Shown here: positions 1-9,537 of the stretch, piece after piece
Layout: the number at the start of each line of letters is the position of its first letter
How positions within the stretch are numbered: the first letter of the stretch is position 1
IMG/VR virus record: IMGVR_UViG_3300025276_002551
Coordinates: 1-64,000 of that record
Length of the DNA stretch: 64,000 nt
Source of the DNA: a virus
Direction: 5' to 3' (one strand)
Translations under genes and position numbers: made by a program
Notes under the pieces: model-generated
What the model was told of the DNA's origin: nothing
The model's database searches: none
What the model saw: the letters and a program-made list of their open reading frames with translations, nothing else

Positions 1-19
1 TGTTGTTCTCCCCTTTCTA

Positions 20-1246
20 CTATTTATGGTCAATATAATTAGTAAATTCTGGACACACCTCAAGTAGGTTACCTTTCTGTAGTTGATCTGTCTTATTGTT
101 AAAGTCAATAAACTCTTGCCAACGCTTATCATACCAATCTTCAGCCCACATATACTTAATGCAGTCTGCAACTTTTGGAATGTCTAAATAATTCTGTAAA
201 CGTTGTTCTGCTAGTTGTTTTAAGTCTGTAGGTAGTGTACGAATATTGTACATCTCAGGATGATTAAGAATGTTTAAGTATATATCTTTGTCTGGTATAC
301 CTTTGCTTCTAGTCCAATCAAACAATTCACTCATAGCACACATATTTAATACTTGTACTGTACAATGCACTTGAATACCTACATTAGGTAGTGCTAATAG
401 CTTATCAAATGTTTGTTCTATTTTCATCCAACTACTTGGATACCTAACGTACCTGTCTCTGGCGCCTGTTGCATCAATACTACAATTAAGTTGCACACCT
501 TTGAAGTGACTCCAATAGTCAATCATTTTCTGTGGAATGTTTGTTAGGTTAGTATTGTATTTTAGTTTAATATTGCTGGCTAAATCATTCTCAATACAAT
601 AGTCAAATAATGCATACTGCGATATAGCTAAAGTAGGCTCTCCACCTGTTAAATATATTTCTTCTATAGTGCTTGCAATCTCTACAAAGTTAACACCAGT
701 TTGTTTACGGTCTGGCCATTCCTGCATTACTTCCATAAACTCAAGGTCTGATTTGCTTAGTGGTTCGTTTGGTGTAAGCTCTGCTGTTCCAGTAACTTTG
801 TTCCAATCCTTTACCCACATGCTAGAGCTCCATGGATTACACATACGACACTTCAAGTTGCACAAGTTACCCAAACGTAGATCTACATAACGTATGTCTA
901 ATGGAATTACTTCTGCTACTTTAACATCTTCCTTATACCACTTTTCATTATAACCTGCACGTGGACTACGTATGCCTGCATCTTCTTCACGGAAACATCT
1001 CTGGCAAGTTTCAGGACGTTCGCCTGCAATAAATTCCTTACGAATCTTTTGTAGCCATTGACTGTTCCACATTTCGCTAATGTCGTCTTTGAATATTCTA
1101 TATGCTTTACCACTTCCGTCATCTCTTAGTACCTTGTTGTTAGCTGGATTGCTGTTACAACAAACACGAAAGCCACCACCAGGATTAACTGCGGCATGCA
1201 TAAATGGCAATACACAAAAAGTATCGCTGGGTAATTTTTTACTCAT
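20..1246 (-). CDS. Radical SAM protein with N-terminal twitch-like Cys domain (1)
   Basis: Radical SAM enzyme of unknown substrate. The SAM-binding cluster motif CNLKCRMC lies at about residues 129-136, followed by a TGGEP motif. Before it is a Cys-rich N-terminal domain with C11, CC at 29-30 and CQRC at 81-84, which should bind an auxiliary Fe-S cluster. The C-terminus carries a CPEF motif shared with other copies in this window. A longer start exists at 1270, but GGAG lies 10 nt before the ATG at 1246, and the resulting MSKKLPSDTFC start matches the copy at 18263-19687. It overlaps the upstream radical SAM gene by 8 nt. Family call is firm; the reaction is unknown. Confidence 0.88.
   Translation of the reverse strand: MSKKLPSDTFCVLPFMHAAVNPGGGFRVCCNSNPANNKVLRDDGSGKAYRIFKDDISEMWNSQWLQKIRKEFIAGERPETCQRCFREEDAGIRSPRAGYNEKWYKEDVKVAEVIPLDIRYVDLRLGNLCNLKCRMCNPWSSSMWVKDWNKVTGTAELTPNEPLSKSDLEFMEVMQEWPDRKQTGVNFVEIASTIEEIYLTGGEPTLAISQYALFDYCIENDLASNIKLKYNTNLTNIPQKMIDYWSHFKGVQLNCSIDATGARDRYVRYPSSWMKIEQTFDKLLALPNVGIQVHCTVQVLNMCAMSELFDWTRSKGIPDKDIYLNILNHPEMYNIRTLPTDLKQLAEQRLQNYLDIPKVADCIKYMWAEDWYDKRWQEFIDFNNKTDQLQKGNLLEVCPEFTNYIDHK
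21..28 (-). promoter_or_regulatory. Possible T4-like late promoter (CATAAATA)
   Basis: Minus-strand CATAAATA overlaps the stop of the first gene and would drive a gene lying left of the window. It is one mismatch from the T4 late consensus TATAAATA. The octamer alone is weak evidence in AT-rich DNA; its position at a gene boundary is the main support. Confidence 0.3.
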
Positions 1247-2291
1247 CTTCAAAGAACTCCGGGCAAGCACTCTTAAAGTCGGTGCCTAGTAACTTATCTT
1301 TTATAGCCATATGTTTTAATAATTGGTTATATTGCTCCTCGTCATACTCATGTACTGAGGTTATATTATATCTATCCCTTAGTTTAACACTTAAACTGGC
1401 ATATGTCAAATACTTTGGCCTATATATTTCAACACTCTTACTAAGGTTAATTTTTAACTTCTTAGCCCATTCTGTTGCTGATTCGTTTTGTGCGGCATTT
1501 ATTGACATAGGCAAGTAATTTATGTTGAGGTGGAAGTTGTTATTATTCACCTCAATTTCCTTAAATGTCTTTAGGTTCTGTTCTACTTCTTTCCAGTTAG
1601 CGCCTTGTCTTATATACTCAAAGCGTTCTTCTATTCCATCTATGCTTACTAGGAATACTACGTCTTTAAACGTTAGTAACATTTTAAGCATTTCAGCATC
1701 AATTGGAACTGTGCCGTTTGTAATAATACTTAGTCGTACTGCTGGTGATACTTCTTCTTCATACAAACGTTTAATAATCTTTCTTACATGTGGTATTAAG
1801 AAAGGCTCTCCACCTGTAAACTTTAAATACTTAGTGTCATATAGCTGTTCCATCATTAATGGAAGTATATCTTTATGCCACCCTGTTTTAATCTTTGCTT
1901 CGCTTTTAACAACACGTAAGAAATCTTCTTCAGGATTCTCATTTACTAGCTTCTGCCATTTGCTACTGCTTATTGGATTACACATTACACACGTAAGATT
2001 ACATGTGTTGTGCAATTTTAAATCCCAATATTGAATTCCTTCTTTACCGTCAAACCATTTGTTAGCATCCATGCGTAGACTGTTGCCACCTCGGTCTTCT
2101 TCTGCTTTACATTCATAACAGTTAGGCAGCCATTTAGTTAGACTTTGTTCGTATAGTTCGTCAAACTTTTCTCGCCAACCATCTTCATTATAACGTTGTT
2201 CAATGTCGTCATTCATGTACATACAACAAGGACGAACGTTTCCGATCGGTCCTATTGTAACACCATTTTTAAACATTAAACACTTTGGCAT
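1239..2291 (-). CDS. Radical SAM protein with N-terminal twitch-like Cys domain (2)
   Basis: Paralog of the preceding enzyme, about 350 aa. CNLTCVMC lies at about residues 97-104 and TGGEP follows. N-terminal cysteines are C4, CC at 22-23 and CYEC at 58-61. The C-terminus reads LGTDF...CPEF, the same tail signature seen in several copies here. I prefer the start MPKCLMF at 2291, directly after the hydroxylase stop; a start ten codons earlier (2321) would overlap that gene. No strong Shine-Dalgarno is visible, so coupled translation is likely. Substrate unknown. Confidence 0.86.
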   Translation of the reverse strand: MPKCLMFKNGVTIGPIGNVRPCCMYMNDDIEQRYNEDGWREKFDELYEQSLTKWLPNCYECKAEEDRGGNSLRMDANKWFDGKEGIQYWDLKLHNTCNLTCVMCNPISSSKWQKLVNENPEEDFLRVVKSEAKIKTGWHKDILPLMMEQLYDTKYLKFTGGEPFLIPHVRKIIKRLYEEEVSPAVRLSIITNGTVPIDAEMLKMLLTFKDVVFLVSIDGIEERFEYIRQGANWKEVEQNLKTFKEIEVNNNNFHLNINYLPMSINAAQNESATEWAKKLKINLSKSVEIYRPKYLTYASLSVKLRDRYNITSVHEYDEEQYNQLLKHMAIKDKLLGTDFKSACPEFFEDE

Positions 2292-2293
2292 AA

Positions 2294-3151
2294 TTATTTC
2301 TTCTTTTTGTCGAACATCCAATTATATTGAGTGTTTACTTTCCTTTTAAACGTGTCATCTGGTCGACCGTCAAATATCATATGAAAACGTGGCTCGTTAC
2401 TATCATTATATACCATATGATTATATCCAGTATTTATTTTAAAAACAGATCCAGGTGTAAATGGTAGCTCGCCATATTGTTCCATAATTAGTCTACATCC
2501 ATCTGGATTGTTGATAGCAACATTAGTTGCACCTAATCCAGCTACTTTGTCTGTGTCTCGGTGAGGCTCAATCCAGCCACCCGGTAATACACACATAAAT
2601 CTTACACGAGTAAACTGCTCATACAACATTGCATCTTTCATCCACTCAACTGTAATTGGGCAGAACTTTGCTATGTCTGTCCATTCGCTTAATTCTTCTT
2701 CTGCTTCGTCTGGCAAGTTATAATCTTCTGCACAGTTTGTATGCACAGACGACATGCCATGTATACATAAACTAAGCCAACCTGCACTGCCGTCAGTTCT
2801 GTGTGGTGTAAAGCACTCTGTGTATAACAAGTGCCTAGCTTCTAACCAAATGTCCTTCCATGGTACTGAAATGTTTACTGGTACCCAAGGTAGCCTAGTA
2901 TTATCAATAATTGTATTGGCATCTTCAAAATCTTCTTCTAAGCGACCTTGTGCATGCTCTGTATCTGCTCGAGTAGGTTCTTTTGTACTGTCGCCCCATT
3001 TTTGTATGAAGTCTTTACAACGCTTGTTTACTTCAGGATACAAATGATGTTTGTATTCAAGTATCTTACGTTTATCAAGGAACTCTTGATGTTGTTGTTC
3101 TTGCTCAATTTCCTCAATTGACTTTGCTTCTGGCATTGGTACTATATCCAT
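2294..3151 (-). CDS. Aspartyl/asparaginyl beta-hydroxylase-like Fe(II)/2OG oxygenase
   Basis: The C-terminal half has the double-stranded beta-helix signature of the Asp/Asn beta-hydroxylase family: HRD at about residues 197-199 (metal His and Asp), a second metal His near 245 in GYNHMVYN, and R255/H257 in PRFHMIF for 2-oxoglutarate binding. The N-terminal roughly 110 residues are charged and helical. Family members hydroxylate Asp/Asn side chains of proteins or small molecules. Its place among radical SAM genes suggests it acts on the same product; that is inference. It overlaps the next upstream gene by 10 nt. Confidence 0.75.
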   Translation of the reverse strand: MDIVPMPEAKSIEEIEQEQQHQEFLDKRKILEYKHHLYPEVNKRCKDFIQKWGDSTKEPTRADTEHAQGRLEEDFEDANTIIDNTRLPWVPVNISVPWKDIWLEARHLLYTECFTPHRTDGSAGWLSLCIHGMSSVHTNCAEDYNLPDEAEEELSEWTDIAKFCPITVEWMKDAMLYEQFTRVRFMCVLPGGWIEPHRDTDKVAGLGATNVAINNPDGCRLIMEQYGELPFTPGSVFKINTGYNHMVYNDSNEPRFHMIFDGRPDDTFKRKVNTQYNWMFDKKKK

Positions 3152-4524
3152 TTGTTTCTCCCTATGTTTGTTAAATCATAAAACGTACCATTAGCATCGC
3201 CCACAAATATAACTTTGTTGGACTTATCTAACGCTAGCTTAATATAATCAAGTACTGCGTGGGTGGCTTTGAATCCACGGTTAATGTAATTTTCTTCGTA
3301 TAACCATATGTTACTACATTGCAGTAATACGTTCTTATTCTTTGGTATATGGTGTAACACCATATCGTATTGTTCTATTAGATTGACTTTTAGAAACACG
3401 TGATCTAAACTTTGTATTTTATGCCACACTGCAAGCCATTCATTGTCAGCAAAACTTTCGTAAAACTGTACTACTAAATCTTCGTCAAATTCTGCATTGC
3501 CAGCAAAATTAATTCTGTGTATGTTGTCCTTGTAGAACTTAGTAAAGTCTTGACCGTCCCATTCATTTACAACTATTGTCATCCAATTAATTGCGTATGT
3601 ACTAAAGTCTGCCCATATTACTTTTTCCATTGTATTAATGTTATTTGCAATATGCTTAAATTGATGTATTCCACTACATGGAAACACACCTACGTTTATT
3701 TGGCTGTCCTTTCTCGGTGGTACATCTTCTGTATTAGTTATGTATACAACTGCATGCTCCATTACCTTAAAATCAAACAAAGGTTTCTTATCTGGATAGT
3801 TATCTCGAATGTCGTAAATTTTAGCCATTGCTTGTTGTTCAGTTAACTTACTGTAATCTTCAAAGATAGCTTCTTGTGCCCATTGTATATCATCTTCAGG
3901 GTACACACATATCTTTTTCTTTCGTACATTAAATGGCAAGTTGTATATTAGCTGTTCGTTATTAATTGACATTCTCATTAGCATGTCAAACACATTATAG
4001 CTTTCTACACTGCTGTTTGGTATTCTATCTGATACTCCTTTAATCCAGGTTGGAGTGTAGTCATCATGCATATGTTCACTTGATGCTACATAGTCATTTA
4101 CTATGCCTTTTGGATTAAGGTACGTTGCAGTCTTTAAATTAATTACTACACATTGATTATGAAACGTAGGATACATGTTATTCTTTCTATCAAGTATATG
4201 ACCTGCTGTTGCCCATTCACTGTCGTCCCATTCATTTGCACACGTAATTAAATCAGCATCTAAATCTTCATCAATCATATTTCCTTCTGCCCATAGTACT
4301 GCTAGCCTGTATCCAAATGATTTTAAATCTGCAAATATATCATTTAGATGCTCTTGCTTTGCATTAATTATGTATGACGAATTTCCAGTGTTAACAATAC
4401 TAATATTTGTAACATGCTTTAGTACTGATATGTAATCATTAGATGCACTATCTAGTTCTGGGCATACAAGCTCATCTAGTGTTATGTGGCATATCTCTTT
4501 ATTGTCTCTTACGTTTAATTTCAT
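3142..4524 (-). CDS. Large protein of unknown function, paralog of the next gene
   Basis: A 460-aa protein I do not recognise. It aligns by eye with the adjacent 428-aa protein at 4521-5807. Shared blocks include VIWADF/FVWYDF followed by a WDG motif, SLDHVFLKVNLIEQYD versus MCEHEFLTVDLVNNHK, and CSNIWLY versus SSNIYSY. There are no signal peptide, membrane segments or cysteine clusters. Both genes sit inside the radical SAM array with overlapping ends, so they probably belong to the same pathway as carrier, substrate or unrecognised transferase. Confidence 0.7.
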   Translation of the reverse strand: MKLNVRDNKEICHITLDELVCPELDSASNDYISVLKHVTNISIVNTGNSSYIINAKQEHLNDIFADLKSFGYRLAVLWAEGNMIDEDLDADLITCANEWDDSEWATAGHILDRKNNMYPTFHNQCVVINLKTATYLNPKGIVNDYVASSEHMHDDYTPTWIKGVSDRIPNSSVESYNVFDMLMRMSINNEQLIYNLPFNVRKKKICVYPEDDIQWAQEAIFEDYSKLTEQQAMAKIYDIRDNYPDKKPLFDFKVMEHAVVYITNTEDVPPRKDSQINVGVFPCSGIHQFKHIANNINTMEKVIWADFSTYAINWMTIVVNEWDGQDFTKFYKDNIHRINFAGNAEFDEDLVVQFYESFADNEWLAVWHKIQSLDHVFLKVNLIEQYDMVLHHIPKNKNVLLQCSNIWLYEENYINRGFKATHAVLDYIKLALDKSNKVIFVGDANGTFYDLTNIGRNKWI

Positions 4525-5807
4525 ATTCCTGTTCCTATGCTGTCATTAGTACTGTATCCTAGAATCCATTTAACATCACATGTTAAATCGTTGTCATTGG
4601 GATCAGTGCCTGAGAACCAACATGTTTCTATTTGTTGTAGCCTTGTGATTAACTCTGCAAAACTGCGTTCTAATGTAAATGGTTTGCTTATTACTTTTAG
4701 CAATACATAGCTGTATATGTTACTGCTCCAAAAGAATGTACTTGCACCATTAACTAATCTGTCTGTTATTTCCTTGTGATTATTAACTAAGTCAACAGTA
4801 AGAAACTCATGTTCACACATCTGTACTTGAACCCAGAAGTCTAACCACTGTTGCTTTCCGCCGAATTGCTTTACTATATTTAACCATTCTTTATCAACGT
4901 GTTTTAGTAATTCTGCATTTGCTTCTGGATGTGCGTGTACCCATTCCTTAACCCATGTAGGATAGTCATTTCCATCCCAATTTTTAATAGTGTCACGCTT
5001 AAATTGTACGCTGTTTGCGTCGAAATCATACCAGACGAACTTAGTGCTGTCTATATCAATACCGTACGTGTAAGCGTAGTATAGAAGCTTAAAACCAGCC
5101 ACTGCGCCTACATACTGCTTGAATACTGTGTGTTTTATTGCATCTGCTACTGTTGGGCTACTGCGTTCTGTGTTAACAAAGTATATAGGACTGCTAGGTA
5201 TATTCTTACGTTTAATAATAACTCTAGCGCCTCTGGATATTGTGTGGTCTGTATACTTCTTATCCATTAATCCATTTAAAAAGTTCTGTGGGTCTGATTG
5301 TGGAGCACCAACTACAATGTTTCTTTCTATAGTTTTGCTTAACTCTACAGTACAATCACTAATCCAATTCTCTGCCCAAAATGCGTATGTTCCAAAGTTA
5401 GGTGCTTTAGCAGGCCAAGCAATAAACTCGTCAATGTTCAATAACATTAAACTATCCAAGTACTTTGGATGCACTGCGGTTACCCAATCTTTCTTCTCAA
5501 GTCTATTAATGTATGTTAGTATTTTCTTTTCAATGCCATCTGATTTAGGCCAGCAGCCATCAAACCAAAATGCAACATACTTGTGTCCCATTTTTCTAAC
5601 GTGTTCAATCCACTCAATACTACTTGTATTATACAGGTTAACTATGCTTGATGTCAAGTGATTATCACACTCAACTTGCTGTAATAACAATAGCTTTTGT
5701 TTTAATTCTTCGTGACCTGATAGGTGAGTATTCTTAGGAATAAAGACATTCACAATTTCGCAATCACTTACAAATTGATAGTCCCAATCCTTTTCACCTT
5801 TTTTCAT
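4521..5807 (-). CDS. Large protein of unknown function, paralog of 3142-4524
   Basis: A 428-aa, Trp/Tyr-rich soluble protein. It shares several collinear blocks with the downstream gene (VAFWFDGCW versus AVLWAEGN, the WDG region, and the C-terminal HEFLTVDL block), so the two arose by duplication. The start overlaps the end of the upstream radical SAM gene by 14 nt and the stop overlaps the next start in an ATGA arrangement, implying coupled translation. No catalytic motif recognised. Confidence 0.7.
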   Translation of the reverse strand: MKKGEKDWDYQFVSDCEIVNVFIPKNTHLSGHEELKQKLLLLQQVECDNHLTSSIVNLYNTSSIEWIEHVRKMGHKYVAFWFDGCWPKSDGIEKKILTYINRLEKKDWVTAVHPKYLDSLMLLNIDEFIAWPAKAPNFGTYAFWAENWISDCTVELSKTIERNIVVGAPQSDPQNFLNGLMDKKYTDHTISRGARVIIKRKNIPSSPIYFVNTERSSPTVADAIKHTVFKQYVGAVAGFKLLYYAYTYGIDIDSTKFVWYDFDANSVQFKRDTIKNWDGNDYPTWVKEWVHAHPEANAELLKHVDKEWLNIVKQFGGKQQWLDFWVQVQMCEHEFLTVDLVNNHKEITDRLVNGASTFFWSSNIYSYVLLKVISKPFTLERSFAELITRLQQIETCWFSGTDPNDNDLTCDVKWILGYSTNDSIGTGI

Positions 5808-7029
5808 TCTTCAACCTCTCATCAACTATGTCCATGCCTTCTAGTTTTATTTTAAGATACTTTTTAAGCATACTTTTTAATGTAATTTCTTTAGGATATC
5901 GTGCTTCTAAATCTCTGGTATACTTACGCATCTTTGAATAGTTCAATGCATTTGGTTTATTTCTTAACATGTAAGTAATAAACTTTCTCATTTCTGGGTG
6001 TCTAGGCAATGCTTCTTTTAACTTATCAACTATAGGCTTCCTAACGTTAGCAGGCCAAAGTGCTGGACTTAAATACTTAGGTGTGTGTAATACGTTAGCT
6101 GTAATAAAATCTAGCTTAACTATATTGTCTGCCCAGAAGTCATAAAACTCTGGCATATGAAATACGTTATGTGATTGTACTGTAATGCCTACTGCTAAAT
6201 TAATTGTAGGTTCACTGCTCAGTACTAGCATGTTAGCATATACTGTATCCCAATCACCATCTTGTCTAATATAATTGTACACGTCTTCGATGCCGTCCAT
6301 GCTTACTTTAATATTTACAGCGGCAAACTCGTTCCATATTTCTACTAAGTCATATTTCTTAAACTTAATCATGCTTAGGTTTGTAGCGTAACGTAACTTT
6401 ATATTCTTTCGTATGTCTTTAGGTATCCCTTCAAGCAAGTCATAATGCTCTTGGTTAATAATTGGTTCTCCACCTGTAAATTGTAGTGTATGAACATTTT
6501 CCCATAACTCGGGCCATTCATTTAAACTTGCAAATAAAGTAGTTGGGCGTAAAAGTCTAGTTTCATATCCATCTGCTGTGTACTTGCTTATAATGTCTAA
6601 GTCTTTAACACGCTTGTAACTACTATGCGTACTGCACATAATACATTTTAGGTTGCAAAAATTACTTACTTTTAGTTCCACCCACTTAGGTGAATTGTTA
6701 ACACTCCAATCGTCATTAACTTCTATCTCATTAGAAAACGTTTCCCAATTGTCGTCTTCCCATTGCTTGCGATTGCTTACTACTCCACTGTCCTCATTGT
6801 GCCAGCACACTTCACAGCGATCTGGTCTTTCGTCATTTGATAAAGCACGTCTTAGTTCTTTGTAGTTGTCGTTGTTCCAACTTTCTAGAGCTGTCTCGCC
6901 TGGGTTGTTTAATGGAGTTTCCTGTGCTTCACAGCACGGCACTAAGTCGCCACCTGCTGTTCCATATATATGCATAAATGGTAACATACAGAATGTCTCA
7001 CTCTTTTTTAATTCTTTATTATCTTTCAT
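5794..7029 (-). CDS. Radical SAM protein with N-terminal twitch-like Cys domain (3)
   Basis: CNLKCIMC at about residues 125-132, then TGGEP, marks the radical SAM core. The N-terminal domain has C14, CC at 32-33 and CEVC at 72-75. I chose the ATG at 7029 because TTGGAG lies six bases upstream; the longer start at 7050 adds residues the paralogs lack. The C-terminus is rich in Lys and lacks the RGTD/PEF tail found in other copies, which may mark a distinct substrate. Overlaps both neighbours slightly. Confidence 0.87.
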   Translation of the reverse strand: MKDNKELKKSETFCMLPFMHIYGTAGGDLVPCCEAQETPLNNPGETALESWNNDNYKELRRALSNDERPDRCEVCWHNEDSGVVSNRKQWEDDNWETFSNEIEVNDDWSVNNSPKWVELKVSNFCNLKCIMCSTHSSYKRVKDLDIISKYTADGYETRLLRPTTLFASLNEWPELWENVHTLQFTGGEPIINQEHYDLLEGIPKDIRKNIKLRYATNLSMIKFKKYDLVEIWNEFAAVNIKVSMDGIEDVYNYIRQDGDWDTVYANMLVLSSEPTINLAVGITVQSHNVFHMPEFYDFWADNIVKLDFITANVLHTPKYLSPALWPANVRKPIVDKLKEALPRHPEMRKFITYMLRNKPNALNYSKMRKYTRDLEARYPKEITLKSMLKKYLKIKLEGMDIVDERLKNEKR

Positions 7030-8152
7030 GATACTCCAATATCTTAGCAAACTTAGGTGCCATGTTAATATCTTGCCCTCTATGTGACAGCATCTTCTTT
7101 AATTCTATTACGTATTGTACACTCTTATCTGTTGTAGTATTTGTTTCACATAACTGTTTTAATAGTTTATGACTAGCTTTAAACTTACCTGCGTTCTTAT
7201 TAAAGCCTGTGTACTGTTGATCAATTGTTAACTTTAGTGTACGCTTGAACCAATTTGGCCAATGCTCTACGCTTAAATAATGTGGCTCAAATACCGTCTG
7301 TAACACGACATCTATTCCTTTATGTATTCTCGCCCAATGTATAAACTCATGTAGCTGTGGGGCGTTAATAACGCTTACAGTGGTGGCTGTGGCTATGTGT
7401 AAGCGTCCTGTAGCTACTTTTAGCTCTATCCACTTGTCAAGTGTTGCCTCAATTTTATTCCACTTAGAAGGGTATCTTAAGAGGTCGTTTGTAGTTCCAT
7501 ATCCATCAATACTAGGACTTATGTGTATTAGTTTGAACGCTAGTAAGCTATCAAGCTCTAGCTTCTTCTCTGGATAGTATGTACAATTTGTAAATATTTC
7601 TATGTCTATTTGTTTAGCTAATCCACTGTCTGCTAGTCTAGTTAGTAAATTTAAAAACTGCTTATGCAAGAACGGTTCTCCACCAGTTACTTTTATAAAC
7701 TTAATATGTTTTAAATTATCTAGGTCCATGTTATCTAAATCGTATTCCTGTACTTCTTTTAATTTGCTAATCTTCTCTGGTGAACTAATGCCTAATGCAA
7801 GTTCATCTTTATCCCATGTAGTACTAAAATCACTACCACAACTTAGACATGCTAAATTACAAAGTCTGCCTACAGTTATTTCTAAGTACTCTAAACGTAC
7901 TACGTCATCAAAGTCATCAAAGAATTCGTCAGCTTCAGTTCTCATACTGCTACCTTTAACTTCTTCATCTGACTTACATTTGTAACATCCTGGATGCCAT
8001 TCATTACGCATCATTGTTTCACGTATTTCAGTAAACCCATTGCCTTTAAGAAACCTAGTATGAAATCTGCAACAAGGTGTTGCCGGTTGACCATGCATCA
8101 ACATACTTGCCTTAAAAGGATATGCACATGCATTGTCAGGTAGTTTATTCAA
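7019..8152 (-). CDS. Radical SAM protein with N-terminal twitch-like Cys domain (4)
   Basis: A 377-aa enzyme with CNLACLSC at about residues 98-105 and TGGEP, preceded by N-terminal cysteines C9, CC at 27-28 and CYKC at 56-59. Near the C-terminus HRGQDINMAPKF resembles the LRGTD...PEF tail of other copies. It begins within the last codons of the 150-aa gene upstream. Radical SAM chemistry is certain by motif; the substrate is not. Confidence 0.87.
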   Translation of the reverse strand: MNKLPDNACAYPFKASMLMHGQPATPCCRFHTRFLKGNGFTEIRETMMRNEWHPGCYKCKSDEEVKGSSMRTEADEFFDDFDDVVRLEYLEITVGRLCNLACLSCGSDFSTTWDKDELALGISSPEKISKLKEVQEYDLDNMDLDNLKHIKFIKVTGGEPFLHKQFLNLLTRLADSGLAKQIDIEIFTNCTYYPEKKLELDSLLAFKLIHISPSIDGYGTTNDLLRYPSKWNKIEATLDKWIELKVATGRLHIATATTVSVINAPQLHEFIHWARIHKGIDVVLQTVFEPHYLSVEHWPNWFKRTLKLTIDQQYTGFNKNAGKFKASHKLLKQLCETNTTTDKSVQYVIELKKMLSHRGQDINMAPKFAKILEYHER

Positions 8153-8597
8153 CTTGATCTCCTATTTGAATAGCATACCATTTACCATCTGTTTGAATAC
8201 AAAACTTACCTTGTCTACTGCCTAGTTTAACTGATTGTATTGATAGTGTACTATTAACTTGAACACCCGTTTTAAAGTTTCCAGACATTATAGGTGGAGT
8301 TTGTTTACTACCTGGTATGCCTTTTCCTAATCCAATTCTAAACTCGGGTCCATTAGCTGTTTTCATACCTTGCCATTTTGTTAAAATAATTGGTTTGTCA
8401 TGTAATTTTGTGTACTGATAACTTTGAGTTACACCTACACCAATTTCATTCTGTTCAATTTCGCCTACTGTATCTACTACATTTTGCCAAATAATATCTT
8501 CACAATTTCCTGGGCCAATGTTGTCAAACATATAATTAGCTCTTATCGGAAAATCATTAGATCTAGATGTAGTAATATTAATAGGTTTATCACTCAT
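8145..8597 (-). CDS. Hypothetical protein between aminotransferase and radical SAM genes
   Basis: A 150-aa protein with alternating polar and hydrophobic residues suggesting mostly beta structure, and few charged helices. No known domain recognised. It overlaps the aminotransferase-fold gene upstream and the radical SAM gene downstream, so it is translated as part of the same array. It could be a substrate, a carrier or a small structural protein. Confidence 0.6.
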   Translation of the reverse strand: MSDKPINITTSRSNDFPIRANYMFDNIGPGNCEDIIWQNVVDTVGEIEQNEIGVGVTQSYQYTKLHDKPIILTKWQGMKTANGPEFRIGLGKGIPGSKQTPPIMSGNFKTGVQVNSTLSIQSVKLGSRQGKFCIQTDGKWYAIQIGDQVE

Positions 8598-9537
8598 AAA
8601 AGTTGCCTTTGTTTTTGTAACGCTTTATTGCTTTAGCAATATTAATTCTATTGTAAGTACCATCTCTATGATACGCATCCCAATCTGGGCCTGCGGGTGC
8701 TATACCAATGTGTACTGTATTTGTTGTTTCAAACCCATAATGCTCACATACTGCTACGTGTGCTTCTTTGTATTTCTTTGCAATAGTGTCAGGACTAAAT
8801 TCCTTCATTAAACTATTAGCAATAGCTAAGTTAAGATGTATCCCATGATACCATTCTGTTTGTACTGCCAGGCTTCCTTTATTTTCTCTACTGAAAGTAA
8901 TTCCACTGCGCCAGTTTCCACAACTTAATCCTTTGGTAGTACTAAATGCAACCATCTTAATGCATTCTTCATTTAAGTTTATTTCAATACCAAAACATGT
9001 ACCAAACCATGCACAATCAACAAACACTGGAATGTCAAGGTCGTTGCATGTATTAATTAGTTTTTGCCAATGCTCTGGTTTTTTACCTGTACCACTAAAC
9101 GGAACACTTACTATTACTGCGTCACCTTTTTGTAGTGGAATGTCATCAATGCTATCTCCCCATTCCATTGGGTTATTAATTTGTGCATCTCTATTGTACG
9201 GGTACTCACCTCTATATACTTTTAAGTTATATCCATTAGCTTGACACCAATAGTGCCAATAGTCAAGTGCCTGTGTTACACCTAAGCTAACAAACCTGTG
9301 CTTAAATGCATCTAGTCCTTTGAACTTGTTCAGCTTACTACTAGCAATCCATTTTGGATAGTTTGCTAAGAATGTATCTTGTTCTTGTGGCAGTGTAGCA
9401 GGATCAATATTAGGAAAGTAATTTTCTGTCAGGTATTCCATGTACTGTTGATTCCATACACTGTTTCCTGTTTTTGTAAAGTCTGGATTATTAATTGATA
9501 ATGGCTTATCCATTGTGCCATATTGTATTTTATTCAT
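8590..9537 (-). CDS. PLP-dependent aminotransferase-fold protein
   Basis: A 315-aa member of the fold-type I PLP family. It has VDCAWFG with D174 (pairs with the pyridine nitrogen), STTKGLS with K202 (Schiff-base lysine), and NWRSG with R210 shortly after, as in class I/II aminotransferases. It is shorter than the usual roughly 400 aa, and the C-terminal small domain looks reduced. Possible reactions are transamination, decarboxylation or lyase chemistry on an amino acid. It sits between radical SAM genes, overlapping both neighbours by 8 nt. Confidence 0.72.
   Translation of the reverse strand: MNKIQYGTMDKPLSINNPDFTKTGNSVWNQQYMEYLTENYFPNIDPATLPQEQDTFLANYPKWIASSKLNKFKGLDAFKHRFVSLGVTQALDYWHYWCQANGYNLKVYRGEYPYNRDAQINNPMEWGDSIDDIPLQKGDAVIVSVPFSGTGKKPEHWQKLINTCNDLDIPVFVDCAWFGTCFGIEINLNEECIKMVAFSTTKGLSCGNWRSGITFSRENKGSLAVQTEWYHGIHLNLAIANSLMKEFSPDTIAKKYKEAHVAVCEHYGFETTNTVHIGIAPAGPDWDAYHRDGTYNRINIAKAIKRYKNKGNFYE

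Noticed and set aside
1522-2034. A 170-aa plus-strand frame
   Set aside because: Antisense to a radical SAM gene with all motifs intact.
5119-5661. A 180-aa plus-strand frame
   Set aside because: Antisense to the large unknown gene at 4521-5807, which has homology to its neighbour; the plus-strand protein has no motif.
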